Shown: positions 1 to 7,359 of the stretch, in pieces | Layout of the letters: every line of letters begins with the position of its first letter | Position numbering within the stretch: position 1 is the stretch's first letter | Source: Streptomyces sp. ERV7 | Lineage (GTDB): Bacteria; Actinomycetota; Actinomycetes; Streptomycetales; Streptomycetaceae | NCBI RefSeq assembly: GCF_001653515.1 | Contig: NZ_LYOY01000051.1 | Location: 392,001-456,000, forward strand | DNA length: 64,000 nt | Reading direction: 5' to 3' | Notes under the pieces: generated by a model | Told to the model about the DNA's origin: nothing | What the model saw: the letters and a program-made list of their open reading frames with translations, nothing else | Databases searched by the model: none | Program-made: the position numbers and the translations under genes

Positions 1-614
1 CCTCTCCCACCACGTCCCCCATCGCCTTCCACCCCGGCGGAGACGACCTGCTCGACTGCCCGGGGGTGTGGGGACCGGTCGCCACACCCGTCGGCGTCTT
101 CCAGCTCGTACCCGTCCGTGTCGAACGTGACCTCTCCCTTCTGAGTACCTGGATGAACGATCCCGCCGTGGCCGCCTTCTGGGAGCTGGCCGGGCCCGAC
201 TCGGTCACGGCGGCCCATCTCCGTCCCCAACTCGACGGCGACGGGCGGAGCGTGCCGTGCCTCGGCCTGCTCGACAGCGCCCCCATGAGCTACTGGGAGA
301 TCTACCGGGCCGATCTCGACCCGCTGGCCCGGCACTATCCGGCGCGGCCGCACGACACCGGGATCCACCTCCTCATCGGAGGTGTCGCCGATCGCGGGCG
401 AGGGGTCGGCACCGTGCTGCTCCGGGCCGTCGCCGATCTCGTACTCGACAACCGGCCGCTCTGTCCCCGAGTGGTCGCTGAACCCGATCTGCGCAACACC
501 CCCTCCGTCTCCGCCTTTCTGAGCGCCGGCTTCCGGTTCTTCGCGGAAGTCGACCTTCCCGACAAGCGGGCCGCCCTCATGGTTCGTGATCGCGCGCTCA
601 GGAACCTGCTGTGA
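1..614 (+). CDS. GNAT-type N-acyltransferase of an NIS siderophore locus (5' end outside window)
   Basis: This is the C-terminal part of an acyltransferase of the IucB/AlcB type, which puts an acyl group on a hydroxylated diamine or hydroxy-lysine side chain to make the hydroxamate of a siderophore. The frame is open from base 3 with no stop, so the gene very likely starts upstream; a GTG at 66 is possible but would cut the fold. Visible are the WMNDP segment near the start, HLLIGG, and RGRGVGTVLL, which fits the acetyl-CoA binding loop, then VVAEPDLRN and SAGFRF near the end. It is followed after 60 bases by an IucA/IucC synthetase, so the two are probably co-transcribed. The substrate cannot be told from sequence alone. 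Confidence 0.8.
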   Translation, partial: SPTTSPIAFHPGGDDLLDCPGVWGPVATPVGVFQLVPVRVERDLSLLSTWMNDPAVAAFWELAGPDSVTAAHLRPQLDGDGRSVPCLGLLDSAPMSYWEIYRADLDPLARHYPARPHDTGIHLLIGGVADRGRGVGTVLLRAVADLVLDNRPLCPRVVAEPDLRNTPSVSAFLSAGFRFFAEVDLPDKRAALMVRDRALRNLL

Positions 615-674
615 ACCACCCGCTGCCCTACATACACCGCTCGAACCGAATCGGTTCCACCCCGAGGAGTCGCC

Positions 675-2585
675 TTGCCGAATCTGCTTGTCCCCGATGA
701 TTCCGAGGAACGGGAGGAGCCGCCCACACCGCCCGAACCGTACGCACCGCCCGAGCTGAACCGGGAAGCCTGGGGCCGCGCGGCCCGCCGGCTGCTCGCC
801 AAGACGCTCGGGGCCTTCGCGTACGAAGGGATCATCGAGCCGGTCGCGCAGCGGGTCGGCGGCGGCGAGGCCCCCCGACCGGAGGGCGGGCGCGGGCGAG
901 CGGACGGCCCCGAGCAGGAACACGGCCCCGAGCAGGGGCCCAGCACGTACACCCAGCCCCTGGACGACGGCTCCGCCCTCTCCTTCCGGGCCCGGCGCGG
1001 CGCGTACGACGACTGGCTCGTCGACGCCGACTCCATCAGCCACCGAGGGCAGCCCTTCACCGACCCGCTCGCCTTCCTCGTACGCGCCCGCCGCACGCTC
1101 GGGCTCGACGGCGCCACCTTCGGCCACCTCGTCGGCGAGCTCACCGCCACGCTCGCCGCCGACACCCGCCTCGACCACACCGCGCTGCCCGCCGCCCGCC
1201 TCGCCGAGCTCGGGTACGCGGATCTGGAGGGCCACCAGACGGGGCACCCCTGGCTCGTCCTGAACAAGGGGCGGGTCGGGTTCTCGGCCGTCGACACCGC
1301 ACGCTGGGCGCCCGAGGCCCGCAGGCCCACCCGGCTGCCCTGGATCGCGGTCCGCACCGACCTCGCCCGCTACCGGGGCGTCGACGCGCTCGCCACGCCC
1401 GACCGGCTCTACGCACGGGAGCTCGACCCGGCCGTCCGCGAGGGCTTCGCCGCCGCGTTGCGCGCGCGTGGTCTCGCCCCGGAGGACTACCTCTACCTGC
1501 CCGTGCACCCCTGGCAGTGGGACGAGGTGGTGCTGCCGCTCTTCGCCCCGGCCGTCGCCGACGGCGCGATCGTCCCGCTGCCGGGCGACGCCGACCTCCG
1601 GCTGCCGCAGCAGTCCATCCGGACCTTCCTCAACACCTCACGCCCCGACCGGCACACCGTGAAGCTGCCGCTGTCCATCCTCAACACACTCGTCTGGCGC
1701 GGACTGCCCACGGAGCGCACGCTCGCCGCCCCGGCCGTCACCGCCTGGGTCCACGCCCTGCGCGACGCCGATCCGTTCCTGCGCGACGAATGCGGGGTGA
1801 TCCTGCTCGGCGAGGTGGCTTCCGTGGCGGTCGAGCACCCGCTGTACGACCACCTCGCCGAGGTTCCGTACCAGTACAAAGAGCTGCTCGGAGCGATCTG
1901 GCGCGAGCCGCTGCAGACCCAGCTCGCGGCGGGGGAGCGCGCGCGTACTCTCGCTTCGCTGCTCCACACCGATCCGCAGGGACGTGCCTTCACCGCCGAA
2001 CTCGTCGCCCGCTCCGGCCTCCCTCCCCAGGTCTGGCTGCGCCGCCTGTTCGGCGCACTGCTGCCGCCGCTGCTGCGCTTCCTCTACCGCTACGGGACGG
2101 TCTTCTCGCCGCACGGCGAGAACGCCATCGTCGTCTTCGACGACCACGACGTGCCCGTACGCCTGGCGATCAAGGACTTCGTGGACGACGTCAACATCAG
2201 CGCGGAGTCGCTGCCCGAGCACGACTCGATGCCCGACGACGTACGGGGCGTCCTCCTGACCGAGCCGCCGTCCTTCATCACCCAGTTCATCCACTCCGGT
2301 CTCTTCGTCGGTGTGTTCCGCTATCTCGCGCCGCTGTGCGAGGAGCAACTGGACGTTCCGGGGAGCGACTTCTGGGCGCTGGTACGCGACGAGATCCTGC
2401 GCCACCAGGCACGGTTCCCCGAGCTCAAGGAGCGCTACGAGACATTCGACCTGCTCACACCCCGTATCGAGCGGCTCTGTCTCAACCGGAACCGACTGCA
2501 CCTGGACGGCTACCGGGACCGCCCCGAGCGCCCGCACGCGGCCGTCGCGGGCACCGTCCCGAACCCCCTCGCACCGCCGACGTGA
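675..2585 (+). CDS. IucA/IucC family NRPS-independent siderophore (NIS) synthetase
   Basis: NIS synthetases adenylate a carboxylate and join it to an amine or hydroxylamine. The 636-residue protein carries the family motifs in order: HPWQW at about 278-282, QQSIRT at 312-317 (ATP contact), HGEN at 480-483 and KDF near 500. The TTG start follows GAGGAGT at good spacing. An extra low-complexity stretch (about residues 55-90, Gly/Pro/Glu rich) lengthens the N-terminus. The context (acyltransferase, then synthetase, then dinG) matches the orphan siderophore synthetase locus that I recall beside dinG in S. coelicolor (SCO5799-5801), rather than the desferrioxamine genes desABCD, which lie elsewhere in that genome. 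Product unknown. Confidence 0.9.
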   Translation: MPNLLVPDDSEEREEPPTPPEPYAPPELNREAWGRAARRLLAKTLGAFAYEGIIEPVAQRVGGGEAPRPEGGRGRADGPEQEHGPEQGPSTYTQPLDDGSALSFRARRGAYDDWLVDADSISHRGQPFTDPLAFLVRARRTLGLDGATFGHLVGELTATLAADTRLDHTALPAARLAELGYADLEGHQTGHPWLVLNKGRVGFSAVDTARWAPEARRPTRLPWIAVRTDLARYRGVDALATPDRLYARELDPAVREGFAAALRARGLAPEDYLYLPVHPWQWDEVVLPLFAPAVADGAIVPLPGDADLRLPQQSIRTFLNTSRPDRHTVKLPLSILNTLVWRGLPTERTLAAPAVTAWVHALRDADPFLRDECGVILLGEVASVAVEHPLYDHLAEVPYQYKELLGAIWREPLQTQLAAGERARTLASLLHTDPQGRAFTAELVARSGLPPQVWLRRLFGALLPPLLRFLYRYGTVFSPHGENAIVVFDDHDVPVRLAIKDFVDDVNISAESLPEHDSMPDDVRGVLLTEPPSFITQFIHSGLFVGVFRYLAPLCEEQLDVPGSDFWALVRDEILRHQARFPELKERYETFDLLTPRIERLCLNRNRLHLDGYRDRPERPHAAVAGTVPNPLAPPT

Positions 2586-2590
2586 TCGGA

Positions 2591-2613
2591 TTGTCAGTGG
2601 TGCCCCGTAGACA
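2591..2613 (+). promoter_or_regulatory. Severed PafBC-type (RecA-NDp) damage promoter of dinG, left half
   Basis: TTGTCAGTG at 2591-2599, then exactly 8 bases, then TAG at 2608-2610. The actinobacterial RecA-independent damage promoter, driven by PafBC, has the consensus TTGTCRGTG-N8-TAnnnT. After TAG the sequence changes to insertion-sequence DNA, giving TAGACA, so the final T of the -10 is lost. The matching right half, TAGGGT, lies at 4352-4357 just before dinG. Rejoining the halves at AG restores a perfect consensus. The half left here reads into the end of the insertion sequence. Confidence 0.8.
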
Positions 2614-2631
2614 CCTCGGGGCCCTAACTTG

Positions 2632-3861
2632 TCAAGCGGCTGCGGCAAGTTGGGTGGGGAACGCGGTCTGTTCTTCGAACGGCTTGTTGTGCTGTAGGCA
2701 GTGGTAGAGCTGTCCGATCATGCGGTTGAAGAGGTTTCTCTGGGCGGCTGCGTGCCAGTCCCCGTGCTCGTCACGCCGCTTGCGGTAGTGGGCTTTGGCG
2801 CCGGGTGAGGCGGTGATCGCGGAGAACGCCCAGAGGTATCCGACGTGGTTGAGCCGGTCGTTCTTTACCCACCGGCGGGTGATGGAGGACTTCTTGCCGG
2901 AGGCCCTGGTGATGGGTGAGGAGCCGGCGTAGGCCTTCAGTCCGCGGGCGTCGGCGAACCGGGTGTGGTCGTCTCCGATCTCGGCGAGCACCCGGGCGCC
3001 GAGCTGGATGCCGAGGCCGGGGAAGCTAAGGATCACTTCGGCGTCCGGGTGCTGAGGGAAAGCCTCTGCCACCGCCTCGGCCAGGTCGTCGGCGGCCTTG
3101 GAGGCGGCTTCGAGCTGGATGAGGAGGGCGAGCATCTGCTTGCCCAGGGCGTCCTCGACCAGAGGTGGCTGGTGGGCCCACTCGGCGCGGAAGACCTCGC
3201 GGAGCCGCTCGGCATCCGCATCGATGCCGCGCTTGCGGCCGGCCCGCTTGAGCGCGGCCTGAAGCTGGGCGCGGGTCAGCCTCGCGGCTTGGGACGGCGT
3301 CGGGGCGAGGCGGAGGAACTCGAAGGCCTCGGGGCGGCACAGACCGTTCTTCCAGGTCTCGACGGCTGCCAGGGCGGCCGGGTAGTACTCGCGCAGCAGC
3401 GAGCGCAGCTGGTTGGCAGTCTGCTGCCGGTTCCAGGTGGCGTCCTGCTGGGCGCGGGCCAGGACAGCGATGGCGCGGCTGAGATCGGAGTCGCCTGGCA
3501 GGGGTCGGTGGGCGTGCATGTCGGTGCGCAGGATGTTCGCCAGCACGAGGGCGTCGCCGGGGTCGGACTTCTTGCGTGAGACGGAGTGGCGGTCGCGGTA
3601 GCGGGCGGCGGCCATCGGGTTGATCGCGAACACCTGCCGCTTGCCGGCCCGGAGAACAGCGACGAGCAGGCCGCGGGAGGTCTCGATCGCCACCGGGATC
3701 GGGTTCTCCTCCGTGTCGCCGTGCTCGGCGAGCAGGTCCAGCAGGATCTTGTAACCGGCCGCATCGTCGGTGATGTGCCGCTTGGCCAGTAATCGGCCGG
3801 TGTCGTCGACCAGGGCGACGTCATGTGTCCTTTCCGCCCAGTCGATGCCGCAGTAGATCAA
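2632..3861 (-). CDS. IS110-family transposase (DEDD RuvC-like plus Tnp20 serine domain)
   Basis: This is the recombinase that, with a bridge RNA, excises and inserts the element. The N-terminal RuvC-like domain starts with CGIDWAE (Asp at residue 7), then has an IETSR segment and KSDPGDALVLAN with acidic residues. The C-terminal Tnp20 domain has FPGLG and ITRASGKKSS, where the Ser before Gly (about residue 320) is the expected nucleophile. I chose the TTG at 3861, because GGGGAAGGAAAG lies just upstream and CGIDW then sits at the very start as in the family. A frame-open GTG at 3918 would add 19 residues that overlap the donor-binding loop. About 409 residues, full length, no frameshift, so probably active. 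Confidence 0.92.
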   Translation of the reverse strand: MIYCGIDWAERTHDVALVDDTGRLLAKRHITDDAAGYKILLDLLAEHGDTEENPIPVAIETSRGLLVAVLRAGKRQVFAINPMAAARYRDRHSVSRKKSDPGDALVLANILRTDMHAHRPLPGDSDLSRAIAVLARAQQDATWNRQQTANQLRSLLREYYPAALAAVETWKNGLCRPEAFEFLRLAPTPSQAARLTRAQLQAALKRAGRKRGIDADAERLREVFRAEWAHQPPLVEDALGKQMLALLIQLEAASKAADDLAEAVAEAFPQHPDAEVILSFPGLGIQLGARVLAEIGDDHTRFADARGLKAYAGSSPITRASGKKSSITRRWVKNDRLNHVGYLWAFSAITASPGAKAHYRKRRDEHGDWHAAAQRNLFNRMIGQLYHCLQHNKPFEEQTAFPTQLAAAA

Positions 3862-3899
3862 GGTCTTTCCTTCCCCATGGTGCAGGTCTGTGCTGGTCA

Positions 3900-4340
3900 C
3901 GAGCTCATGCGGGACCACGCGGCGCCCTAATCCCAGGCCTCAACCACCACGGGCCGGGCCGACACCTCGGTAGCCGTTCGTGGCACCAGCTCATCCCCAC
4001 GGGCCCCGGTCTAAGCGGGAGCTCAAACGGCTCGGGCGTATCAAGGAGTCACCATGCGGCGGGCTCGCACCACCAACACCAACGAGTGACCATGGCGAGG
4101 GTGTTGACGGAGGTGATGGCGGAGGCGAGGGCGCCGGACGGCGCACGGTCTGGCACGAGGCCTCACGCGCCTGGCTGTTTGAAGGCATCCGTCCGGCGCC
4201 CACGCGACCGTCACCACCACGAGCAGCGGGACCGCGCACGCGATCTACGGGGAGGCATCGATTGCCCGGGTGGACGTAAGTGTCACGACCCCACTGCTCG
4301 AACAGCCCGTAACGAACTGTGGTCTCGTCCGGCACTGTCT
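3900..4340 (-). ncRNA. Predicted IS110 bridge RNA region with target- and donor-binding loops
   Basis: Read on the minus strand. Target-binding loop: stem GAGCAG/CTGCTC (4299-4294 with 4226-4221), then CGTCCACCC (4276-4268), identical to the transposase strand of the right flank, then a hairpin GGGCA-AUCGA-UGCCU, then CCCCGTAG (4252-4245), complementary to the transposase strand of the left flank with the core. Donor-binding loop: stem GGTGCCACG (3987-3979) with CGTGGTCCC (3919-3911), then CCGAGGTGTC (3970-3961), identical to the right end of the element, then GGATTAG (3933-3927), complementary to its left end. This order and pairing logic is that reported for IS621. The outer limits of the RNA are guesses. 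Confidence 0.85.
4129..4201 (-). ncRNA. Extra long hairpin between the two bridge-RNA loops
   Basis: GGGCGCCGGACGG at 4129-4141 is the perfect reverse complement of CCGTCCGGCGCCC at 4189-4201. Past one mismatch, three further pairs (4125-4127 with 4203-4205) extend the stem. The enclosed loop is 47 bases. It lies in the roughly 230 bases that separate the target-binding loop (ending at 4221) from the donor-binding loop (starting at 3987), a spacing much longer than in the compact IS621 bridge RNA as I recall it. It may be a structural domain of the RNA or a recombinase-binding element. Confidence 0.6.
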
Positions 4341-4366
4341 TACCCACGGATTAGGGTGGACGGGCT
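4335..4366 (+). promoter_or_regulatory. dinG: Present dinG promoter: insertion-sequence end joined to native -10
   Basis: TAGGGT at 4352-4357 is the native -10, nine bases before the ATG at 4367, so the transcript is probably leaderless. Upstream is now the left end of the insertion sequence. At exactly the distance where TTGTCAGTG should start (4335-4343) the element carries CTGTCTTAC, which keeps the TGTC core and little else. Whether this gives any PafBC response is unknown; basal expression is plausible. Confidence 0.5.
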
Positions 4367-6337
4367 ATGACGAAGCCATCTCTCCCCGATCTCCTGCACG
4401 CCGCCGTCTCCGCCGTCGGCGGCCTGGAGCGCCCCGGCCAGGTCACCATGGCCACGGCCGTCGCCGACGCCATCGACGGCGGTTCCCACCTGCTCGTCCA
4501 GGCCGGCACCGGCACCGGAAAGTCCCTGGGCTATCTGGTGCCGGCGCTGGCGCACGGCGAGCGTGTCGTGGTGGCCACGGCGACCCTGGCGCTCCAGCGG
4601 CAGCTCGTGGAGCGTGATCTTCCGCGTACGGTCGACGCGCTGCACCCGCAGCTGCGCCGCCGCCCGGAGTTCGCCATGCTCAAGGGCCGCTCGAACTACC
4701 TCTGTCTGCACCGCCTGCACGAGGGAGTGCCGCAGGAAGAGGAGGACGGCCTCTTCGACCAGTTCGAGGCGGCCGCGCCCACCAGCAAGCTCGGGCAGGA
4801 CCTGCTGCGGATGCGGGACTGGGCCGACGAGACGGAGACCGGCGACCGGGACGATCTGACGCCCGGTGTCTCGGACCGCGCCTGGGGCCAGGTGTCCGTC
4901 TCCTCCCGGGAGTGCCTGGGCGCCTCGAAGTGCGCGTACGGGGCGGAGTGCTTCGCGGAGATGGCCCGCGAGCGCGCCAAGCTCTCGGACGTGGTGGTCA
5001 CCAACCACGCCCTGCTCGCCATCGACGCCATCGAGGGCGCCCCGGTGCTCCCGCAGCACGAGGTGCTGATCGTCGACGAGGCGCACGAGCTGGTCTCCCG
5101 GGTCACCGGCGTCGCCACCGGCGAGCTCACTCCGGGGCAGGTAAACCGCGCCGTGCGGCGGGCCGCCAAGCTCGTCAACGAGAAGGCGGCCGACCAGCTC
5201 CAGACCGCCGCCGAGGGCTTCGAGCGGCTGATGGAGCTCGCGCTGCCCGGCCGTCTGGAGGAGGTCCCGGAGGACCTCGGGTACGCCCTGATGGCGCTGC
5301 GCGACGCCGCTCGTACGGTGATCTCGGCGCTCGGCTCCACCCGGGACAAGTCCGTGCAGGACGAGGACGCGGTGCGCAAGCAGGCCCTCGCGGCGGTCGA
5401 GAGCGTCCACGGGGTGGCCGAGCGGATCTCCAACGGATCCGAGTACGACGTCGTCTGGTACGAGAGGCACGACCGTTTCGGGGCTTCCCTGCGGGTCGCC
5501 CCGCTCTCCGTCTCGGGGCTGCTGCGGGAGAAGCTCTTCACCGACCGTTCGGTGGTGCTCACCTCGGCCACGCTCAAGCTCGGCGGTGACTTCAACGGGG
5601 TGGGCGCCTCGCTGGGCCTGGCGCCGGAGGGCACCGAGGGCGAGGACGTGCCGCAGTGGAAGGGCATCGACGTCGGCTCGCCCTTCGACTACCCCAAGCA
5701 GGGCATCCTCTATGTCGCCCGGCATCTGGCCACGCCGGGCCGGGAGGGCTCGCGCGGCGACATGATGGACGAGCTGGCGGAGCTGGTCGAGGCGGCGGGC
5801 GGCCGCACCCTGGGCCTCTTCTCGTCGATGCGGGCCGCCCAGGCCGCCGCCGAGGAGCTGCGCGGCCGCTTGGACAAGCCGATCCTGCTCCAGGGCGAGG
5901 ACACGCTCGGTGAGCTGATCAAGACGTTCGCGGGCGACCCGGAGACCTGTCTGTTCGGCACGCTCTCCCTCTGGCAGGGCGTGGACGTGCCGGGCGCGAG
6001 CTGCCAGCTGGTGATCATGGACCGGATCCCGTTCCCCCGGCCCGACGACCCGCTGATGAGCGCTCGGCAGAAGGCGGTGGAGGAGGGCGGCGGCAATGGC
6101 TTCATGGCGGTCGCCGCGACCCATGCCGCGCTGTTGATGGCGCAGGGCGCGGGCCGTCTGGTCCGGGCGACCGGGGACCGGGGCGTCGTCGCCGTACTCG
6201 ACCCCAGGCTGGCCAACGCGCGCTACGGCAGCTATCTGCGGGCCTCGCTGCCGGACTTCTGGTACACCACGGACCGCAACCAGGTACGCCGCTCGCTCGC
6301 TGCGATCGACGCGGTCGCCAAGGCCGACGGGAAGTAG
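4367..6337 (+). CDS. dinG: DinG-family ATP-dependent DNA helicase (XPD-like, iron-sulfur)
   Basis: A superfamily 2 helicase that unwinds DNA 5' to 3' and is linked to replication-transcription conflict and damage repair. Walker A AGTGTGKS with Lys52 and the DEAH box at 237-240 (VDEAHEL) are clear. Between them one Cys in NYLCLH (about 112) and three in ECLGASKCAYGAEC (about 183, 189, 195) fit the four ligands of the [4Fe-4S] domain. C-terminal helicase motifs include VVLTSATLKLGG, LFSSMRAA, LWQGVDVPG and QGAGRLVR. 656 residues, full length. Its promoter is interrupted by the IS110 element, so damage induction may be lost or changed while the coding sequence is intact. Confidence 0.95.
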   Translation: MTKPSLPDLLHAAVSAVGGLERPGQVTMATAVADAIDGGSHLLVQAGTGTGKSLGYLVPALAHGERVVVATATLALQRQLVERDLPRTVDALHPQLRRRPEFAMLKGRSNYLCLHRLHEGVPQEEEDGLFDQFEAAAPTSKLGQDLLRMRDWADETETGDRDDLTPGVSDRAWGQVSVSSRECLGASKCAYGAECFAEMARERAKLSDVVVTNHALLAIDAIEGAPVLPQHEVLIVDEAHELVSRVTGVATGELTPGQVNRAVRRAAKLVNEKAADQLQTAAEGFERLMELALPGRLEEVPEDLGYALMALRDAARTVISALGSTRDKSVQDEDAVRKQALAAVESVHGVAERISNGSEYDVVWYERHDRFGASLRVAPLSVSGLLREKLFTDRSVVLTSATLKLGGDFNGVGASLGLAPEGTEGEDVPQWKGIDVGSPFDYPKQGILYVARHLATPGREGSRGDMMDELAELVEAAGGRTLGLFSSMRAAQAAAEELRGRLDKPILLQGEDTLGELIKTFAGDPETCLFGTLSLWQGVDVPGASCQLVIMDRIPFPRPDDPLMSARQKAVEEGGGNGFMAVAATHAALLMAQGAGRLVRATGDRGVVAVLDPRLANARYGSYLRASLPDFWYTTDRNQVRRSLAAIDAVAKADGK

Positions 6338-6433
6338 TCGGCCCGTCGGCGCCCTGGCGGCGAGGCAGGCCCCGGCGGGCGGAAGGGGCAACAGCCCCTG
6401 ACCCTGCCGAGGGGTGGCCCCCGGGCACAACAG

Positions 6434-6466
6434 GGCCCCGGGACCGGCGCAGGGGGTCCCGGGGCC
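6434..6466. terminator. Bidirectional hairpin between convergent dinG and lexA
   Basis: GGCCCCGGGACC at 6434-6445 pairs perfectly with GGTCCCGGGGCC at 6455-6466 around a 9-base loop. It lies between the stop of dinG (6337) and the stop of lexA (6487, minus strand), so it can end both transcripts. There is no U-tract, as is common in Streptomyces. Confidence 0.75.
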
Positions 6467-6486
6467 GGTCCTCGCCGGCGGGTCGG

Positions 6487-7281
6487 TCAGACCCGCCGCA
6501 GCACCGCCACCACCTTGCCGAGGATGGTCGCCTCGTCACCGGGGATGGGCTGGTAGGCGGCGTTGTGCGGGAGGAGCCAGATGTGGTTGTCCTCGCGCTT
6601 GAACCGCTTCACGGTGGCTTCGCCGTCCAGCATCGCGGCGACGATGTCGCCGTTCTCCGCGACCGGCTGGCGGCGCACCGTGACCCAGTCGCCGTCGCAG
6701 ATCGCGGCCTCGATCATCGAGTCACCGACGACCTTGAGGACGAAGAGCTCGCCGTCGCCCACCAGCTGGCGGGGGAGGGGGAAGACGTCCTCGACCGACT
6801 CCTCGGCGAGGATGGGGCCGCCGGCGGCGATCCGGCCGACCAGCGGCACATAGGAGGCCGCGGGCTTGCCGGTGGTGTCGGTGGGCTGGGTGCTGGGCTG
6901 GTCCGAGCCGCGCACCTCGTACGCCCGGGGGCGGTGCGGGTCGCGGCGGAGGAAGCCCTTGCGCTCCAGGGCCATGAGCTGGTGGGCGACGGAGGACGTG
7001 CTGGAGAGACCCACCGCCTGGCCGATCTCCCGCATCGACGGCGGGTACCCCCGGCGCTGGACGGAGTCGCGGATGACCTCGATGACCCGCCGCTGCCGGT
7101 CGGTGAGACCGGAGCTGTCCGCCCTGATGCCCGGAGGTCGGCCGGGCAGCGAGCGCGTGGCCCGCGCTGGGTCGCCGCCCTCCTGGTTCGTGACTGCGTC
7201 ATTCATGGCATGCACCGGCTCAAGTCGGGTCTGGGAGCGGTCCTGGGCAGTGATGGTGGCACTGTCTGCGGTGGTGGTCAC
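6487..7281 (-). CDS. lexA: LexA repressor of the SOS response
   Basis: LexA represses DNA-damage genes and cuts itself when activated RecA is present. The N-terminal winged helix contains TDRQRRVIEVIRDS and GYPPSMREIGQAVGL. The C-terminal peptidase part has the Ala-Gly cleavage site in VGRIAAGG, the catalytic Ser in VVGDSMIEAAI and the catalytic Lys in GEATVKRF. The frame is open to 7659, but I chose the GTG at 7281: it follows GAGAGGGG and gives the VTTTADSAT start remembered from other Streptomyces. 264 residues. A LexA-box-like site lies 63 bases upstream, as expected for autoregulation. It is divergent from nrdR. Confidence 0.95.
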   Translation of the reverse strand: MTTTADSATITAQDRSQTRLEPVHAMNDAVTNQEGGDPARATRSLPGRPPGIRADSSGLTDRQRRVIEVIRDSVQRRGYPPSMREIGQAVGLSSTSSVAHQLMALERKGFLRRDPHRPRAYEVRGSDQPSTQPTDTTGKPAASYVPLVGRIAAGGPILAEESVEDVFPLPRQLVGDGELFVLKVVGDSMIEAAICDGDWVTVRRQPVAENGDIVAAMLDGEATVKRFKREDNHIWLLPHNAAYQPIPGDEATILGKVVAVLRRV

Positions 7282-7343
7282 GTCGGCCCCTCTCGAAATG
7301 GTCTCCCTAGCTGGACAACGGTAGTTGCTTTCGAAAGGTTGCG

Positions 7344-7359
7344 CCAAACACACGTTCGA
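7344..7359. promoter_or_regulatory. lexA: LexA box upstream of lexA
   Basis: CCAAAC-ACAC-GTTCGA. The actinobacterial SOS box is TCGAAC-N4-GTTCGA; one half is perfect and the other matches at 4 of 6, with exact spacing. Its place before lexA supports autorepression. Confidence 0.75.

Larger units (their letters stand above)
2609..4354 (-). mobile_element. IS110-family insertion sequence, complete, about 1.74 kb
   Basis: The element carries one DEDD-type transposase on the minus strand, a very short right end (about 21 bases between 2611 and the transposase stop) and a long left end of about 490 bases upstream of the transposase. It has no terminal inverted repeats, as usual for IS110. The ends are set by rejoining the flanks: CCCCGTAG at 2603-2610 and AGGGTGGACG from 4353 fuse into a PafBC-type promoter directly before dinG. 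The shared dinucleotide AG is CT on the transposase strand, the core used by IS621 and relatives. Guide-like segments in the left end match both flanks and both ends, which supports these borders independently. Confidence 0.9.

Noticed and set aside
1..2585. Naming the siderophore genes desC and desD
   Set aside because: The family fits, but the position next to dinG and the sequence of the synthetase point to a different NIS locus from desABCD. The deciding upstream genes are outside the window.
2591..2613. Reading TTGTCA as an ordinary -35 box
   Set aside because: The spacing to the -10 is 11 bases, too short for a standard promoter, but exact for the PafBC-type motif.
2632..3918. GTG at 3918 as transposase start
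   Set aside because: It has no good ribosome site, adds 19 residues before the conserved CGIDWAE start and overlaps the donor-loop stem. TTG at 3861 has a strong ribosome site.
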